Origin: Cephalopachus bancanus
Lineage: Eukaryota; Chordata; Mammalia; Primates; Tarsiidae
Direction of reading: 5' to 3'
NCBI GenBank assembly: GCA_027257055.1
Contig: JAPVLO010000056.1
Location: 1,798,001-1,862,000, forward strand
DNA: 64,000 bases
Position 1 is the first letter of the stretch, and each line of letters starts with the position of its first letter. Positions 11,501 to 21,939 of the stretch are shown here, one piece after another. The notes beneath the pieces were generated by a model. The model was not told the DNA's origin. It was given only the letters and a program-made list of their open reading frames with translations, and ran no database searches. The translations under genes were made by a program, and so were the position numbers.

Positions 11501-12394
11501 GATAATCCTGTAGATTAATGAATTATTATCATACAAAAGTACTCCTAATTGGCATCTACTCCTGATTATTTCATGTCTCATCTTTCTGTGAGGGAAAAAA
11601 AAAGCAAAACTAAGGTACTTCACCGTTTTCAGCCCCCTCAGTGGCCCTCGATCTTGCCAAAGCACACCGCAGGCCTGAGGGAGTCTGCCACTAGGCCTCC
11701 CTCTCCCGGCTAGTGTCTGCAAGATTAAGGTCTCAGTCTTGAAAACTCAGCCTGCTCCAGCTGTTGAAGTGGAAAATAGCAAGTAGCCACTGAGAGCCTG
11801 CCGCCAAGGAGATGTTTTTCTAGTCTGAACCTACACACCCAGACAGTCCCAAGAGATCCCAAGGCCAAGTGAACGTCCGTTTGCACAGGAACTTGACTCC
11901 CCACGGAGGCCACCCTAGCACTAAGCCCACCCCTGACTTGCTGCCCAACACACGGTGGTCTGACACCCACTTCCTCTTCCACGTTCCACAACAATGAGAT
12001 CTTCTGGAGTCCAGTCTAGCTTCTGTTCCCACTTGCCTTCATTCCAAAAGGCCTCACGAAACGGTTGCTATTTCCAAGTTTTCTCCCAAGAACGTGAAAA
12101 TCCTCTACTGTCCAGCAAAGTCAGGGTCTCTGATTGCACTCAACAGCCTTCAATTCAAGCATTCTCTCAGTGGTTCACTGCTCCGGGAAGCTGCAGCGGT
12201 TAGCTGCTTTGTCACCGTAAACTCTCCTTACTTCTCCAAGGCTCAAAATATCCCAGAAAGGGATGCATGAAGCAAATGCTAGACAGGCAGACACTTGTCC
12301 TGCCAACCTGAGGAGATTTCTGCTAATTTGCGACCCTCTACAAAGGGAAACTTCTCTGGCAGGCAGCTGGAATGAGGGTGCTGGGGAAGGGCAG
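11501..12394. other. No recognised feature
   Basis: About 890 bases of plain, moderately GC-rich sequence. Overlapping minus-strand frames at 11725-12032 have no recognisable domain. Confidence 0.5.
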
Positions 12395-12560
12395 CCTGTG
12401 GACTAGAAAGAGCAAGGACTATGAAACCAGGGGCCCAGGTTTAGGCTCTTGCAACTGGCTGCAGGATCTGGCAACTTATTGAACCTCTCTTTGCATCCTT
12501 TTCCACGAGTCTACGAAGTTAGGCCAACGTGAATCTGCCACATATGAGCAAGTAGAGGAC
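12395..12560 (+). mobile_element. MIR SINE
   Basis: GGACTATGAAACCAGGGGCC, GGATCTGGCAACTTATTGAA and CCTCTCTTTGCATCC retain the MIR order. Confidence 0.6.
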
Positions 12561-12619
12561 CAGGTAGGTTGTGCCTTCCCTGACCACCAGGTTCTTCATC
12601 CACAAAAACCAGAACAATT

Positions 12620-12760
12620 CTCCCTTGAATCATCTCAGCAACTTTCTGAGGTTTAGAGAGGCTTAGCAACTTTTGAGGTCATACATCGACAGTGTAGAAC
12701 TTGGATGGAACCCAGTTCTATCGAATTTCCAGATCACGTTTTCCAAGTCTCATGCTTCCA
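12620..12760 (-). mobile_element. MIR fragment
   Basis: CTGAGGTTTAGAGAGGCTTA, GCAACTTTTGAGGTCATACA and GGATGGAACCCAGTTCTA match reverse MIR. Confidence 0.65.
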
Positions 12761-13889
12761 AAGTAAAATAAGCTATATTCACAGTCTCTGCCTTTAGTGA
12801 ACTTGAGTTGTAAAGAAGAGAAGTTATATTTACACCTAAAAGTATGTGTTTTGTGTCCCTGCATGGACTGGGCTTTGAAGAATGAGTTCAATACACCCTT
12901 TTTTTCTTGACTACTACAAAAACTGGATGCAAATTTGTGACTTCCAAAGTAGCAAATATGACAAACTTGTCAACTTCTTTAGTGTGTGTGCCTTCCTCAC
13001 CTGCCCATAGCTTTTTCCTCTTTTCCTATTTTTTCTTCTTTTTACTATATAGTTTTACCTGAAATGTACTTTACCTCATTATTTTGAGTACATCTTTGAA
13101 AGCAGACTGCCTTCAAATATTTAGTAAAACGGGTAAAGAATAAGTATACAGATAATCCACAAGATGAGAGTAGTTCCCTACTCCACCCATAACTAAGTGT
13201 AGACAGGCAAGTGTAGACATTACTTGACCAATGACTAGCTTCTTACTTTTCTTACTTTTTGCCAGCCCTCTGCCTTCAAAGCCCTCTCATACTTACAGCT
13301 GAAACCACTTGTCCTTACCCATTCTACCTATAGCTCTCTAATTAGGGATATTGAGGAACCCTGATATAGACAGGATTTGGGAGAACAATTAAATCAAACT
13401 GCTGGGCCCATTCTGTGGGTGGTCCCAACTTCACAGAAGGTACTCATCTGTCACCTTGGCCCTATCAGAAGTTCTGGGTTCCCATCTGGCCCTGGACCTA
13501 GCCTCTGTTGAGATCTCCTGCCCAATCCCCAAATTCCTCCCGGAGAGGCTTTTGCTCTTGTCAGACCCCACCCTAGAACCTGCAGTCCTAGCCTCAAACC
13601 CAAAGGCCTGCAGTTGACGCAAGAGAAAAGCACAAAGTGGCGAACAGGAGAAATCAGGCACAAACTTGGACGTAAAGGTTGACCTGTAAAATCAGTGGTC
13701 AGAGCAGAGATATGCAAAGTCAACTCAGGGACACAGGAGGGCTCCCAGGCAGGAGTGGCTGAATAACCTCCATGACTATGTCAACATTTCACGCTTGCCA
13801 CACAAGCTTGCGTGTAGGAATTAGTTTTCAGGGAAAGCATGAGCTTATCATGCCAGTGGGAGAATTCCACTCCACAGCCTTGATTTAGC
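12761..13889. other. No recognised feature
   Basis: About 1.1 kb without a recognised repeat. It runs up to the first copy of the direct repeat at 13890. Confidence 0.5.
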
Positions 13890-14087
13890 AGGTTAACAGT
13901 TTGACTTCTGAGACCTCCTGCAATCTCATGAACATAGTCCACCCCCGGGAGTCCACCCCTGAGTGACAGATACACTGTAGATATAGCTACTCGCAAAATA
14001 GACACTTACATCTAAAAATCCACAGAATTATGGACAATTCACCAATGAAGTGACTGCCAAAATGTGAGACTTTTTGGCAACTGAGCC
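13890..14087 (+). repeat. Direct repeat, copy 1 (~198 bp)
   Basis: From CAGTTTGACTTCTGAGACCT to TTTTTGGCAACTGAGC. It aligns in order with 14354-14547, including TCTACATCTAAA-type blocks and GAGACTTTTTGGCA versus GAGACCTTTTGGCA. Offset between copies is about 464 bp. Copies are clearly diverged. I do not recognise the sequence. Confidence 0.8.
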
Positions 14088-14353
14088 ATCTGTGATCCTT
14101 GGGCAAGACATGCAGCTCCCAAGAATATCTTTTCTACATTTGAAATTCCATTTTTCCCAATTCCTCCTGAAGCTGCAGCCCACAGGAGTGGATGTCTGCT
14201 CCCCTACTGTCTGCTGGCTCACTTCCTTCCCGCTGTCGACCTCGCTAGCCTGGGTGGACTTCTTAGCACCAGCTCTCTGTGTGGTCTGCCCAATACAGTC
14301 CAGGGAGAAAGCACACCTTGGCAGGTGAGCCCTGTACAGTTAGGTCACTCTCT
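14088..14353. other. Spacer between the two direct-repeat copies
   Basis: The 266-bp spacer is not repeated after copy 2, so either the duplication was partial or the second spacer was lost. An 84-codon open frame at 14074-14328 has no recognisable domain. Confidence 0.5.
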
Positions 14354-14547
14354 AACCAGCAGTTTGGCTTCTGAGACCTACTGCAATCTTGTGGACATAG
14401 TCCCCTGGGAGTCTACCCCTGAGCGACAGATACACCGCAGATACACCTGCTCACAAAGTAGATGCTTACATCTAAAAGACTGCAGAATGATGGAGAATTC
14501 GCCAACATAGTGAATGATAAATTGTGAGACCTTTTGGCAGCTGAGCA
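14354..14547 (+). repeat. Direct repeat, copy 2 (~194 bp)
   Basis: Second copy of the 13890 repeat. Shared blocks include CTTCTGAGACCT, GACAGATACAC and CTTACATCTAAAA. CG/TG differences such as GAGCGACAG against GAGTGACAG suggest CpG decay since duplication. Confidence 0.8.
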
Positions 14548-14849
14548 ACTGGAGTGAGGATAATTACTAGTATTCAGCCCTCCTCCATCCAGCCCATCCT
14601 ACTGCCTAGCCAAACTTAGGTCCACACCTTCCCTCCCACCTGGCTGCCTAACCACCTCCACCCCAACCAGCTCAGACAGGAAATGGAGAGTGCTTCCTTG
14701 AGTCACACTAAAATATTAAAACTTTTCACCCTGAGCACAGAGCATGACGCAAACTGCATCAAGAGGCAAGAAGGTGGAATTAAGTGAATATGGATTTACT
14801 AAAACAAATATTTTATGTTTGGCTACCCAACAGGCAAGGATCTTTTTAT

Positions 14850-15420
14850 ACTCACTTCTTGTTGAGAATTCAGGGAAACAGAAATATTTGCACACTTGTG
14901 GTGAAAATTTAAATTTTTACAAGTTTCCTGGGGGATGATTTGGCAATTTAGCATACTGAAATGCCTTTAAAACCAAAATGCACTTTAAATCATCAATCCC
15001 ACTTCTAGGAATTTATCCTAAGGAAGTAAAGATATACACACAGACTAAGCTACAAGGATGTTTGTTGCAGCATTTCTTTATATTAGTAAAAAGATGTAAG
15101 CTAAATATTTAACAAATGGGGATTGATTAAATAAACAGTACATGAATACAATAAAATACTATGCAATCTTTTAAAATGATATAAAAATATGTTTATGGAT
15201 TCAGAAAGACATTTGTGATATATAATTAAGGAAAAAAGCTAGCTGAATATACATACATAAAATAAAATCTGAAAAGATATACCAATGTGATCATAGTTCT
15301 TATATCTGAATGGTAGGATTTACGGGTAATTTTTATTTTTCACTTGTTTATCAGTATTTTTTCATTTTTCAGTCAATAAATATTACTTATGTAATAAAAA
15401 TAAATTACAATTTGCTTTTA
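14850..15420 (+). mobile_element. Old L1 LINE 3' end
   Basis: In order: GGGATGATTTGGCAATTTAG, CCACTTCTAGGAATTTATCC, TTGTTGCAGCATTTCTTTAT, AAATACTATGCAATCTTTTA and an AATAAA-rich end. This is the known layout of an old mammalian L1 3' end. Only the last ~570 bases are left. Confidence 0.75.
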
Positions 15421-15432
15421 AAAAGGGTATGG

Positions 15433-15730
15433 GCCAGGCTCGGTGGCTCAGCCTGTAATCCCGCACTTTGGGAGGCCGAGGTGAGTGAATTGCCTGAGCC
15501 CGCGGGTTTGAGACCTGCTCCGGCAACTTGGTGAGACCTCATCTCTACAATAAATCAAAAATTAGCAGAGCGTGGTAGCACGTGCCTGTAGTTCCGGCTA
15601 CTCAGAAGGCTGAAGTGGAAGGATCGCCAGAGCCCAGCAGGTCGAGGCTGTGGTGGCCGGGAGTGTGCCACTGCACTCCGGTCCGGGTGACAGAGTGAGA
15701 CTCCAACTCAAAAAAAAAAAAAAAAAAATA
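15433..15730 (+). mobile_element. Alu, full length, lineage type
   Basis: Clear example of the window's Alu family: GGCTCAGCCTGTAATCCC, CGCGGGTTTGAGACCTG, CTACAATAAATCAAAAATT, then CTCCAACTC and an A-tail. Target duplication GGGTATGG at 15426 and 15731. Inserted at the boundary of the old L1 and a MIR. Confidence 0.96.
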
Positions 15731-15738
15731 GGGTATGG

Positions 15739-15940
15739 ACTTAGTATTCGCACCGACTTGGGTCCAAATCCCAGCTAGACCACTCCATAGTATGACCATG
15801 GAGAGGTGACTTATACCCCTAAGCCTCAGTTTCTTCATATTCAAAACGGGGATAATAGCACTTTCCTCACAAAGCGGCCACGAGCTTTAGATGGGAAAGC
15901 ACAAATAAAGTGCTTGGCACAGAGTAGACAATGAACTACA
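15739..15940 (+). mobile_element. MIR SINE
   Basis: GGGTCCAAATCCCAGCTAGA, CTAAGCCTCAGTTTCTTCAT and GTGCTTGGCACAGAGTAGAC cover most of a MIR. Confidence 0.8.
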
Positions 15941-16454
15941 TTTCTCCTTCCTTCCTGGATGTCCAGAAATACCTGAGAATAGAAATTCACAAGCACAAGA
16001 TGGTTAAACACACGCCTAGTCCTGTAAAACGGAGATCTGAAAATTAGGGGCGACTCGGACTTAAGGCTCCAGCCCACGAATCCTTTCAGCACCGATCTCC
16101 CAACCTCACACAGCACGTGGAGAGTTCCATTACCAGCCAAGGCCATCCAGGGGGAATCCAGCTCCCTGTGTTACCCCACCCCATCAGCAGGGGGCGCCAG
16201 TCTCATCCTGCGTCTTCCCAGGGGTTGGCCCACCTGCACACTCACCAGGCACCAGACTGCATCTTTGTAAGGGGCTGTTCCATGTGAATTGCACATGTGG
16301 GAACCCTCTTACTCTGCCTGATCTCGCCTCGATCCAGTTCCTGCCTGTGGCTCCTCTCCCCCTTTACAATCCCACTCTTGCCACTTTGGATTTGATCCTC
16401 TTCGTAGATGATTTTTTTTTTAATCTATCAGGAATCTGACTGGGATTTGCCTGT
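15941..16454. other. Mostly unrecognised; holds a CTCF-like motif
   Basis: About 510 bases of plain sequence. The only strong motif is the CTCF-like site at 16181 (separate entry). A T-run lies at 16411. Confidence 0.5.
16181..16200 (+). promoter_or_regulatory. Candidate CTCF binding motif
   Basis: CATCAGCAGGGGGCGCCAG fits the known CTCF core (CC-x-CAGGGGGCGC type) closely, on the plus strand. It sits outside any recognised repeat. Motif alone does not show binding. Confidence 0.55.
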
Positions 16455-16615
16455 CTTCTCACAACTCCTCATTCATTCACTCACTCACTAACCAAACTGC
16501 ATGACTGCCTAATGGGGGCTAAACATTGTGCTAGGATACAGAGGTGAACCAGAGACAGGCCATGTGCTGGGGGCCTCTCATAGCCTGGTGGGGAAAACAC
16601 ACAGGGACCCCGACC
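16455..16615 (-). mobile_element. L2-like 3' end
   Basis: CATTCATTCACTCACTCAC, ACATTGTGCTAGGATACAGA and AGCCTGGTGGGGAAAACACA follow the reverse order usual for L2 3' ends. Confidence 0.5.
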
Positions 16616-16639
16616 AAGGCTGGGTTACAGTCATTGTTA

Positions 16640-16868
16640 TCACTGTCACCCTTACATTTAGCTTGTTATATGCCCGAAGCTGTTCCAAGCACTTTATATG
16701 TGTTAAGCATCATTTAATCCTCACCACCTGTCTTTAGGAGGTAGGTGAAAATTATCTCTGTTTGATAGGTGAAGAAAGCGAGGCAAGGAAAAGCACTTGC
16801 TCAGAATAGCACCACTGTTGGTAAATGACAGAGCCGAGATTTGAACCAAAACTTCTGTCCCCTCTTAA
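16640..16868 (-). mobile_element. MIR SINE
   Basis: CATTTAATCCTCACCACCTG, AAGCGAGGCAAGGAAAAGCA and GAGCCGAGATTTGAACCAAA follow reverse MIR order. Confidence 0.75.
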
Positions 16869-16880
16869 AAATGACTGAGG

Positions 16881-17170
16881 GCCAGGCACACACCAGTCAT
16901 CCCAACTCTTTGGGAGACCAAGGTAGGAGGATTGCTTGAGCCCAGGAGTTTTGAGACCTGTCTGGGCAACATAGTGAGACCTTGTCTTCACAAAAAATTT
17001 TAAAAAATTAGCCGGGCTAATGTGGTGCGCACCTGTAATCCCAGCTACACAAGAAGCTGAGCCAGGAGGATTGCCTGAGCCCAGAAGTTTGAGGCTACGG
17101 TAAACCATGATCGTGCCACTGCACACCAACCTGGTTGACAGAGTGAGACCCCCATTCAAAACAAAAAAAT
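16881..17170 (+). mobile_element. Old Alu (AluJ-like), full length
   Basis: Keeps the ancestral text GAGCCCAGGAGTTTTGAGAC and CAACATAGTGAGACC rather than the lineage variants. Target duplication AATGACTGAGG at 16870 and 17171. Confidence 0.93.
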
Positions 17171-17258
17171 AATGACTGAGGACTCTGAAGAGCTGTTGTT
17201 TATGTGGGCCATAGCTAGTGATACTTAACCATGTTAGAAATTTGAAAAGAGAACTTTT

Positions 17259-17567
17259 TATTTTTTTTAATTAATTAATTTATTTTTTTGAGTTGGAGTC
17301 TCACTCCATTGCCCAGGCTGGAGTGTAGTACACGCTCATGGCGACCTCAGCATTGACCTGCTGGGCTTCAGCAATCCTTCCGACTCAACCTTCCAAATAG
17401 CTGGAACTACAGGCACGCACTACCACACCCGGCTAATTTTTTACTTACTGTAGAGAGGAGGTCTCACTAAATTGCCCGGGCTGGTCTCAAACCCACGGAC
17501 TCAGGCAATCCACTTACCTAGGCCTCCCAAAGTGCTGGGATTACAGACTGAGCCACCGAGTCTGGCC
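17259..17567 (-). mobile_element. Alu, full length, lineage type
   Basis: Reverse Alu with GAGTTGGAGTCTCACTCCAT and end GCCACCGAGTCTGGCC. A 14-bp duplication, AAAAGAGAACTTTT, flanks it at 17245 and 17568. Confidence 0.96.
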
Positions 17568-17891
17568 AAAAGAGAACTTTTAAAATCATTTATTTATTAA
17601 TTCCTTTAAAATAACAATAATAAACCCATTATATGTTAATCTAAACAACATTTTAAATGAAAAAGCTATATAAAACTTAGGCGAGATGACATTATTTCAG
17701 ATGTCTGCAAATCTCTTTAATGTCTTTTTGTATTCAGTCTATTGCATGTGCTATTTGGTTGAAGTATATGAAGAAATCTGGCCTTGTACAGTCATGAAGT
17801 TGGAAAAGGCAGAAGTATTTTAATAACCTATTCAGATCATTGTGGATATTCTTCTTTGATAGTACACCAAAACATGGCAAGTAGCGATTTC

Positions 17892-17970
17892 TTTTTTTTT
17901 TTTAAAGCAGGATTTATTAAGAGGATAGAAAAGCTCCCACAGTGGGACGGGACGCGATAGGGTTGCCCTC
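17892..17970 (-). mobile_element. Short polyadenylated LTR-end retroposon, copy A
   Basis: Read on the minus strand, the body runs GGGCAACCC ... CCCACTGTGGGAGCTTTTCT, a polyadenylation signal AATAAA (17913-17918 in reverse), CCTGCTTT and a poly(A) tail of about 12. Similar bodies occur at 45266 and 48763. The GAGCTTTTCT-x-AATAAA layout resembles the R region of gammaretrovirus-type LTRs (inference). The target duplication is unclear here (possibly TTCTT). No coding sequence. Confidence 0.7.
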
Positions 17971-18138
17971 TTAAAGGCTTACTGGTGTGTGGACTCTGAA
18001 ATCAGCTCACAGTGAAAGAGTCAAGTTTTTGAAAATCCCAATTTTCATTTGAATTCTCAAATTTTATCATTGCAGCAAATACTGGTATTTGCTTTCCTTG
18101 AAGTGACAGCCCTGACTTTGTCATTTAAATATATCTAT

Positions 18139-18470
18139 ATGGCTAGGCATGGTGACTCATGGCTGTAGTTCTATCACTTTGGGAGGCTGAGATGAAAAGA
18201 TTGCTTGAGGCCAGGAGATGGAAACCAGCCTGGGGAACATAGCGAGACCCTCTCTCTGCAAAAAGTGTAAAAATTAGCAGCTGAGCATGGTGGCATGTGG
18301 CTGTAGCCCTAGCTACTTGGGAGGCTGAGGCAGGAGGATCACTTGAACCCAGGAGTTCAGGGCTGCAGTGAGCTATGATCCCACCATTGCACTCCTACCT
18401 GGATGACACAGCAAGATCTCATCTCTAAAAATAAAATAAAATAAAACAAGATCAAATAATAAAATGATAT
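18139..18470 (+). mobile_element. Old Alu (AluJ-like)
   Basis: Left arm GGCTAGGCATGGTGACTCAT, right arm with ACTTGAACCCAGGAGTTCAG, then an AAAATAAAATA tail leading towards the GT microsatellite. Confidence 0.92.
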
Positions 18471-18482
18471 GTTTATGTATAT

Positions 18483-18484
<2 letters not shown>

Positions 18485-18518
<34 letters not shown>
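18485..18518. repeat. (GT)n microsatellite
   Basis: Seventeen uninterrupted GT units, flanked by TATATAC and TATATAA. Close to the tail of the preceding Alu, a common seeding place. Confidence 0.98.
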
Positions 18519-18523
<5 letters not shown>

Positions 18524-18742
18524 ACTTCTGCCAACTACCTAAGGCTGAATAACTACAGTGTGTCTGTCAGTCATCCTTTCAAGGGAAAATGGTGTTCCAT
18601 GGAGAAAATGGCTACTTAGCTCCCAAATCACTCACTCACTTGAGGGCTTTCCTTGAAACTATCACTGTGCTTTTTAGAGGCAGTTGAACTGCATTACACA
18701 TACATCTTATTTCACTCACACAAATCATTTAAAAGACGGGTA

Positions 18743-19030
18743 GTAGACCAGGCATGGTGGCTGACACCTGTAATCTCAGCACTTTGGGAGGTGAAGATGA
18801 GAGAATTGCCTGAGGCCAAGGGTTTGAGACCAGCCTGGGCAACTTGGTGAGACTTCACCTCTACAAAAACTTAGCGAACTTGGTGCCATGTGTCTGTAGT
18901 TCAAGCTACTTGGAAGGCTGAGGCAGAAGAATCGCCTGAGCCCAGCAGGTGGAGGCTGTGGTGGCTGTGAGGGTGCCGCTGCACTCAACCTGGACAATGG
19001 AGTGGGACTCTGACTCAACAAAAAGGAAAA
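18743..19030 (+). mobile_element. Alu inserted next to an older Alu
   Basis: Both arms present, with CAACTTGGTGAGAC and CAGCAGGTGGAGGCTGTGGT. Target duplication AAAAGACGGGTA (18731) against AAAAGACAGGTA (19031). Confidence 0.92.
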
Positions 19031-19045
19031 AAAAGACAGGTACTC

Positions 19046-19321
19046 GAGGCCAGGCATCGTGTCTCACACCTATAATCCCAGCATTTAGGGAAGTCAAGTT
19101 GGGAGGATTGTTTGAGCCCAGGAGTTAGAGACCAGCCTAGGCAACATAGAAAGACCTTGTCTCTACAAAAAAATTTAAAAATTAGCTGGGTTTAGTGGCA
19201 CACACCTGTAGTCCCAGCTACTCAGGAAGCTGAAGTAGAAGGATTGACTGAGCCCAGAAGGTTGAGGTTTGGGTAAGCTGTGATCATTGTGATTGTGCAC
19301 TCGACCTCGACTGAAAAAAAG
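19046..19321 (+). mobile_element. Old Alu (AluJ-like), adjacent copy
   Basis: GAGGCCAGGCATCGTGTCTC to a short A/G tail, with ancestral CAGGAGTTAGAGACCAGC. Its target duplication, AAAAGACAGGTACTC (19031) and AAAAGACAAGTACTC (19323), overlaps the site used by the Alu just upstream. Confidence 0.9.
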
Positions 19322-19689
19322 AAAAAAGACAAGTACTCAAAGAGGAAAGTTTAATAAATTTGATCTTTTTATTGCTTCATCAAGAATATTAAGTGAAACT
19401 GAATTTTTTTTTTTGCTATGCATGTATGGTGGTGGAAAATGTGATGGTCACTACAACTTGCTGCCACTACTTGATTCAATTTAAAATCCCAGTTGTTTAC
19501 CCACTGTCAATTTTACACTATGAGTTCAAACAACCCAATGGAAAGAGCAAATTACACCTCAGTAGTGTCATAAAAAAAATTGAATTCACAAACCACTGAA
19601 AGTGCCTCAAATGCCTCCAGGGTCCTCAGACCATACTGAAAACCATGGCTCTAGATAATACAGTCTAAGATAAACCTGGGGCTAAACGA

Positions 19690-19890
19690 GCTTCCTCACT
19701 GATCAAAGTTCAGATTAAAGCCCAACCCAGAGCCCAGAACCCTCAGGATCTGGACGACCTTTCTAACCTTGGCATGTTCTCTGTCTGTAAGAGTCAACCC
19801 TGGCCCTTAGATTTTCACTATGAACCACTTATCCCCCAAGTCAGACCAACCTCAGTCACCTCATCCCTATAGCCACTGATTGGACTTCTG
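19690..19890 (+). mobile_element. L2 fragment, weak
   Basis: TTAAAGCCCAACCCAGAGCC, GGATCTGGACGACC and the following text loosely follow the L2 coding 3' region. Confidence 0.35.
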
Positions 19891-19929
19891 GGTCCTCAGC
19901 AAAAGGGAAAAGGGACCAGAACGCCCATC

Positions 19930-20120
19930 CAAAGTCCTTATTGTGTGCCAGGCGTGGTATGACCTAATTCAGTTCTCATCATCTTCACTGTGCTAGCGAA
20001 GAAACTGAGGTTCAGGGAAGCAAGTTTCCCACCCAGTGTTGTCTGACATGAAAGGTAAAGTTTTGAGCTGCCTTCTGGTCAGTTTTCCCACAGCCTCATT
20101 CCTGCCCCCTGTTTGGACTT
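19930..20120 (-). mobile_element. MIR SINE
   Basis: TTGTGTGCCAGGCGTGGTAT, GAAGAAACTGAGGTTCAGGG and the tract after it follow reverse MIR order. Confidence 0.65.
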
Positions 20121-21149
20121 CCTCCCCTTCATATCTGCCGGTTGGTGAAGTTCCAGCATGCATCACCACCAAAATTTCCTGAAATGAGAAAATTCCCCGC
20201 ACTGGCGAGCTTAATCATCCAGTGTCTGAATTCCTAATAGGCACTAATCACTCAGATGTTGGGAACTCTGAGACACATCAGTCCTCGGAATAGGTCATTG
20301 ATAAAGTCTGAGCCAGGTTTTCACTCCCGCCATTGTTGGAGACCAGGAGACACAGGCCTTCCTTTGGGGAGTATTTCCACCCAAGCTGATGATTTGGCAT
20401 CTCTGGCACTGTCATACCCACGGAGTGGACATCCTCCAGCCCCTCTTCCTCGGCACCAGGGACTCCCTGGAAAAGCCTGAGCCCATGCAAACAAGCCACA
20501 AAACAACTCCCCAGGATATGACCAGGATAAGAATCACATCCTAAGATTCAGCTTCAGGAAAGTTCATCCGAAAATAAACCCAAAGCTGAAGTAAATAAAG
20601 CATTAGGAATATTTTGGGAGAACAATTTCACAGAACTACAAAAAAAGGAAAAAAAAGACCTATTGTCAACAGCCTTTGTTCAGACATTCTGTATTTCTGG
20701 TACATCTTGTTAAGTGGTGGTTTAGTATCTGACATTTATGCAAGGGGGAAATGACCCATGTTTATGAAAATTATACCATTTCTTCTGAGGGTAAGAGTGT
20801 CCTTTAAGCACCGGTTTGAAACAGGGCAGAGAGTTTGATGAGGATTCAAGGTTGTGATGATTAAAGCCAGGCTAAGAGGAACTTGTAATTTGGGCAAAAG
20901 AACCCAGAAAACAACAGTTGAGGGAGATCTCTACTGAATACATGCAGAGGGGACACTGCTGTGCAACCTTGGTTCCCGAGGGGACTGGGGGACACAGAGA
21001 GAAAATCTCTATGATTCCACAAGAGAATGAGAGAATGAACACTTGATATAAGGAAGGGAAGAGTGTTTGGGATAATGGATGCCAACTAAGCCTTATCCCT
21101 ACTTACACACTCTATCAAAACAGACAAATATTATCATTGTGGCCAATGT
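20121..21149. other. No recognised feature
   Basis: About 1 kb of plain sequence. Overlapping short frames on both strands at 20256-20506 have no domain. Confidence 0.5.
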
Positions 21150-21298
21150 GATCCTGGATTCATTCATTCATCCAATATTTAATGAGTAGTGTGTTATCGC
21201 TAAGCTCTGGAAAGAGCTCAGTGATGAAAATACGGTCTGTGCCCTCAAGAAGCTTTCAGGCTAGTGAGGAAGACAGACTTGTGAAGAGGAGCTCTTAA
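21150..21298 (-). mobile_element. L2-like 3' end
   Basis: TTCATTCATTCATCCAATAT, GTGCCCTCAAGAAGCTTTCA and GGCTAGTGAGGAAGACAGAC match the reverse L2 3' layout. It hosts the tailless Alu fragment that follows. Confidence 0.55.
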
Positions 21299-21310
21299 GA
21301 AGGTAATGAG

Positions 21311-21395
21311 CTGGGCATGGTGGCTCATGCCTATAATCCCAGCGCTTTGGGAGGCTGAGGCAGGAGGATAGCTTGAGGCCAAGTGTTCGAGACAG
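21311..21395 (+). mobile_element. Tailless Alu fragment: 5' 85 bp only, with target duplication
   Basis: Starts at the Alu 5' end (CTGGGCATGGTGGCTCATGC) and stops in the left arm at GTTCGAGACAG. It has no right arm and no A-tail, yet is flanked by a perfect 12-bp repeat, GAAGGTAATGAG, at 21299 and 21396. It is therefore a true insertion rather than a deletion product. A tailless retroposition route is known for other small RNAs. Confidence 0.85.
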
Positions 21396-21689
21396 GAAGG
21401 TAATGAGTGCCCCAAATTCTGGTGGGAAAGTAGGAATCCAAGAATGTTGCCTAGTGACAAGTACAACTGATCTCTTGAGATCCCAGAGGGGATGATGGCT
21501 GGGATTTCGGCAGATGGAGGTGGGTGCCAATGGTAATCCCAAAGACGTCATCAGCAACTTCCTTCAGTCTGCATTTATCACGCTACTTAAATTCTTTGGA
21601 ATTGGTATTATAAAGTTTCTGTGGTCCTTAATTTAAATATGATATGCAATAACTCGAATTTGACCTAGGAAAACTGCATGACCTAGGAG

Positions 21690-21860
21690 TGAAACCAAGA
21701 GTGTATGGGCAGACAGACCTGGGTTTGAATTCTGCTGGTGCCATTTTCCAGCTGTGGACAAGTCACTCAGTCTCTCACCTCAGACCCACACGTACTTCAC
21801 AAGACTGTTACGAGAAATAACATGAAACAATTCGAGCACTGGCACTTTACACTGTTCCTT
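21690..21860 (+). mobile_element. MIR SINE
   Basis: GACAGACCTGGGTTTGAATT, CCAGCTGTGGACAAGTCACT and GACTGTTACGAGAAATAACA follow MIR order. Confidence 0.75.
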
Positions 21861-21939
21861 CTCTGGGATCCAGTAAGCACTCTCAAACATTCCACAAGTC
21901 CATATATGACCATTCCTCACAACCCCACAGCCTTCATTT

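Larger units (their letters stand above)
17582..19660. repeat. Possible single old dispersed repeat, broken by insertions
   Basis: The AT-rich stretches at 17582-17890, 17971-18135, 18525-18735 and 19345-19660 look like parts of one old non-coding repeat, since each join falls at an Alu, a microsatellite or a short retroposon. I cannot name the family with confidence; an old L1 3' UTR is one option. No reading frame of note. Confidence 0.35.
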
